Shown here piece by piece: positions 63,384-64,000 of a stretch of DNA of 64,000 nucleotides (the stretch's first letter is position 1; every line of letters starts with the position of its first letter). The position numbers and the translations under genes are program-made. Location of the stretch: positions 47,604,015 through 47,668,014 of the forward strand of contig NC_060060.1 in assembly GCF_020283565.1 (NCBI RefSeq), given 5' to 3'. The DNA comes from Trifolium pratense. Its lineage: Eukaryota; Streptophyta; Magnoliopsida; Fabales; Fabaceae. The notes beneath the pieces are model-generated. The model saw only the letters and a program-made list of their open reading frames with translations, was not told the DNA's origin and searched no databases.

Positions 63384-64000
63384 CACTAGTAGAAAAATGA
63401 CTTTTGGTTTGGAGATACCACTACCGGTATGTGAATACCAGTAGTGAAATACATTTGACCAAAGGATTCCACTACTGATATTTTGAAAACGGTAGTGGAA
63501 AGTTCAGAGACAAGGGATTTCACTACCGGCTTTGCTAAATCCGTAGTGGAAAGTAGACACGGTGGCAATGTCGTAATTACGTGCAAAATTGTTTTAATTA
63601 TCTTCCACTACCGATCTAGGATTCACCGGTAGTGGAATCCTAATAGTGTTATTAGTTTTTTCATATTCCCACTTTCCACTACCGATCTAGCTTATCACCG
63701 GTAGTGGAATCCTAATAGTGTTAATTATATTTTTCATTCTTCCCAATTTCCCTCATTCTGCAAACGCGAAGAAGAACACACTCTCCAATCCAATCGTCCC
63801 AATTCTAGTTCTCCCTAATTTGTTCCTCAAATCGTCCCAATTTCTTCAAATCAAACACTCTCCAATCGTTCTCCAATCATTCTCCAATCTCTCCAATCTC
63901 CAATCGTCCCAATTTCATTCGCGGTTTCATTCTCCAAACCCTAGACGGAACGACGAACCTGCAAACGCTTAATCGCCTCCAAATCTCTTCGTTTTCATTC
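63384..64000. mobile_element. CACTA (En/Spm) transposon, left end; continues beyond the window
   Basis: It starts CACTAGTAGAAAAATG, the canonical terminus. The bases before it (GAC, 63381-63383) would be the 3-bp duplication. Subterminal repeats of TTCCACTACCG and its inverse CGGTAGTGGAA occur at about 63417, 63468, 63491, 63518, 63539, 63605, 63629, 63675 and 63698 in both orientations, as is usual for transposase binding sites. The CT-rich stretch with repeated CTCCAATC-TCCCAATT phrases after 63760 may be the leader of a gene inside the element. Confidence 0.9.

Overview
The window is nuclear DNA of a flowering plant, very probably a legume. This rests on low GC, spliceosomal introns (GTAAGT to TAG), plant repeat families (SIRE1-type Sirevirus, Tekay-type and Tat/Ogre-like LTRs, MULE, CACTA, hAT-like MITEs) and a cluster of Restorer-of-fertility-like (RFL) PPR genes. 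The species cannot be fixed from the sequence alone. Only one host-type gene looks intact, the RFL-PPR gene at 12417-14048. Nearly everything else is mobile DNA or broken genes.

Layout. 10-3755: an orphan RFL-PPR 5' end, an antisense RNase H fragment and a three-exon plant-mobile-domain (PMD) pseudogene. 4597-9115: an RNase H remnant, then an RFL-PPR pseudogene split by a small copia element (5482-8332) and cut off at 9115 by a copia 3' fragment. 10500-10988: a LINE tail. 12417-14048: the intact RFL-PPR gene. 15082-34255: a second copy of the orphan + PMD block, opened by a copia element (16325-32215, TSD AAATT). That element holds a complete Sirevirus (19012-29155, TSD GTCTT) and a solo LTR (29891-31173, TSD AGATA). 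36248-44043: a non-autonomous Tekay-type element with 2.45-kb LTRs (TSD TTCAT). 44133-54331: a second full-length Sirevirus (TSD AAGTG). 54930-58600: an LTR-like segment with a deleted copia element on the minus strand (56051-58595, TSD GAAAT). 58798-63383: a LINE RNase H remnant, a Pack-MULE (59458-61391, TSD AATTTTCTA) carrying a piece of another PPR gene and itself hit by a MITE, then a third RFL-PPR gene broken at 63384 by a CACTA element that runs off the window.

The PMD block and the RNase H + RFL-PPR block occur in the same order twice, so the locus looks like an old tandem duplication later inflated by nested insertions. Both Sireviruses keep a 1647-codon gag-pol that ends in a leaky-type UAG context, in frame with an envelope-like ORF. 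Their 3' non-coding region carries repeated polypurine tracts and a row of small hairpins that share a TTTATTT loop, one of which shows a compensatory base-pair change between the copies. The RFL paralogues differ mostly at the residues that set RNA specificity in the PPR code. These are the observations most worth following.
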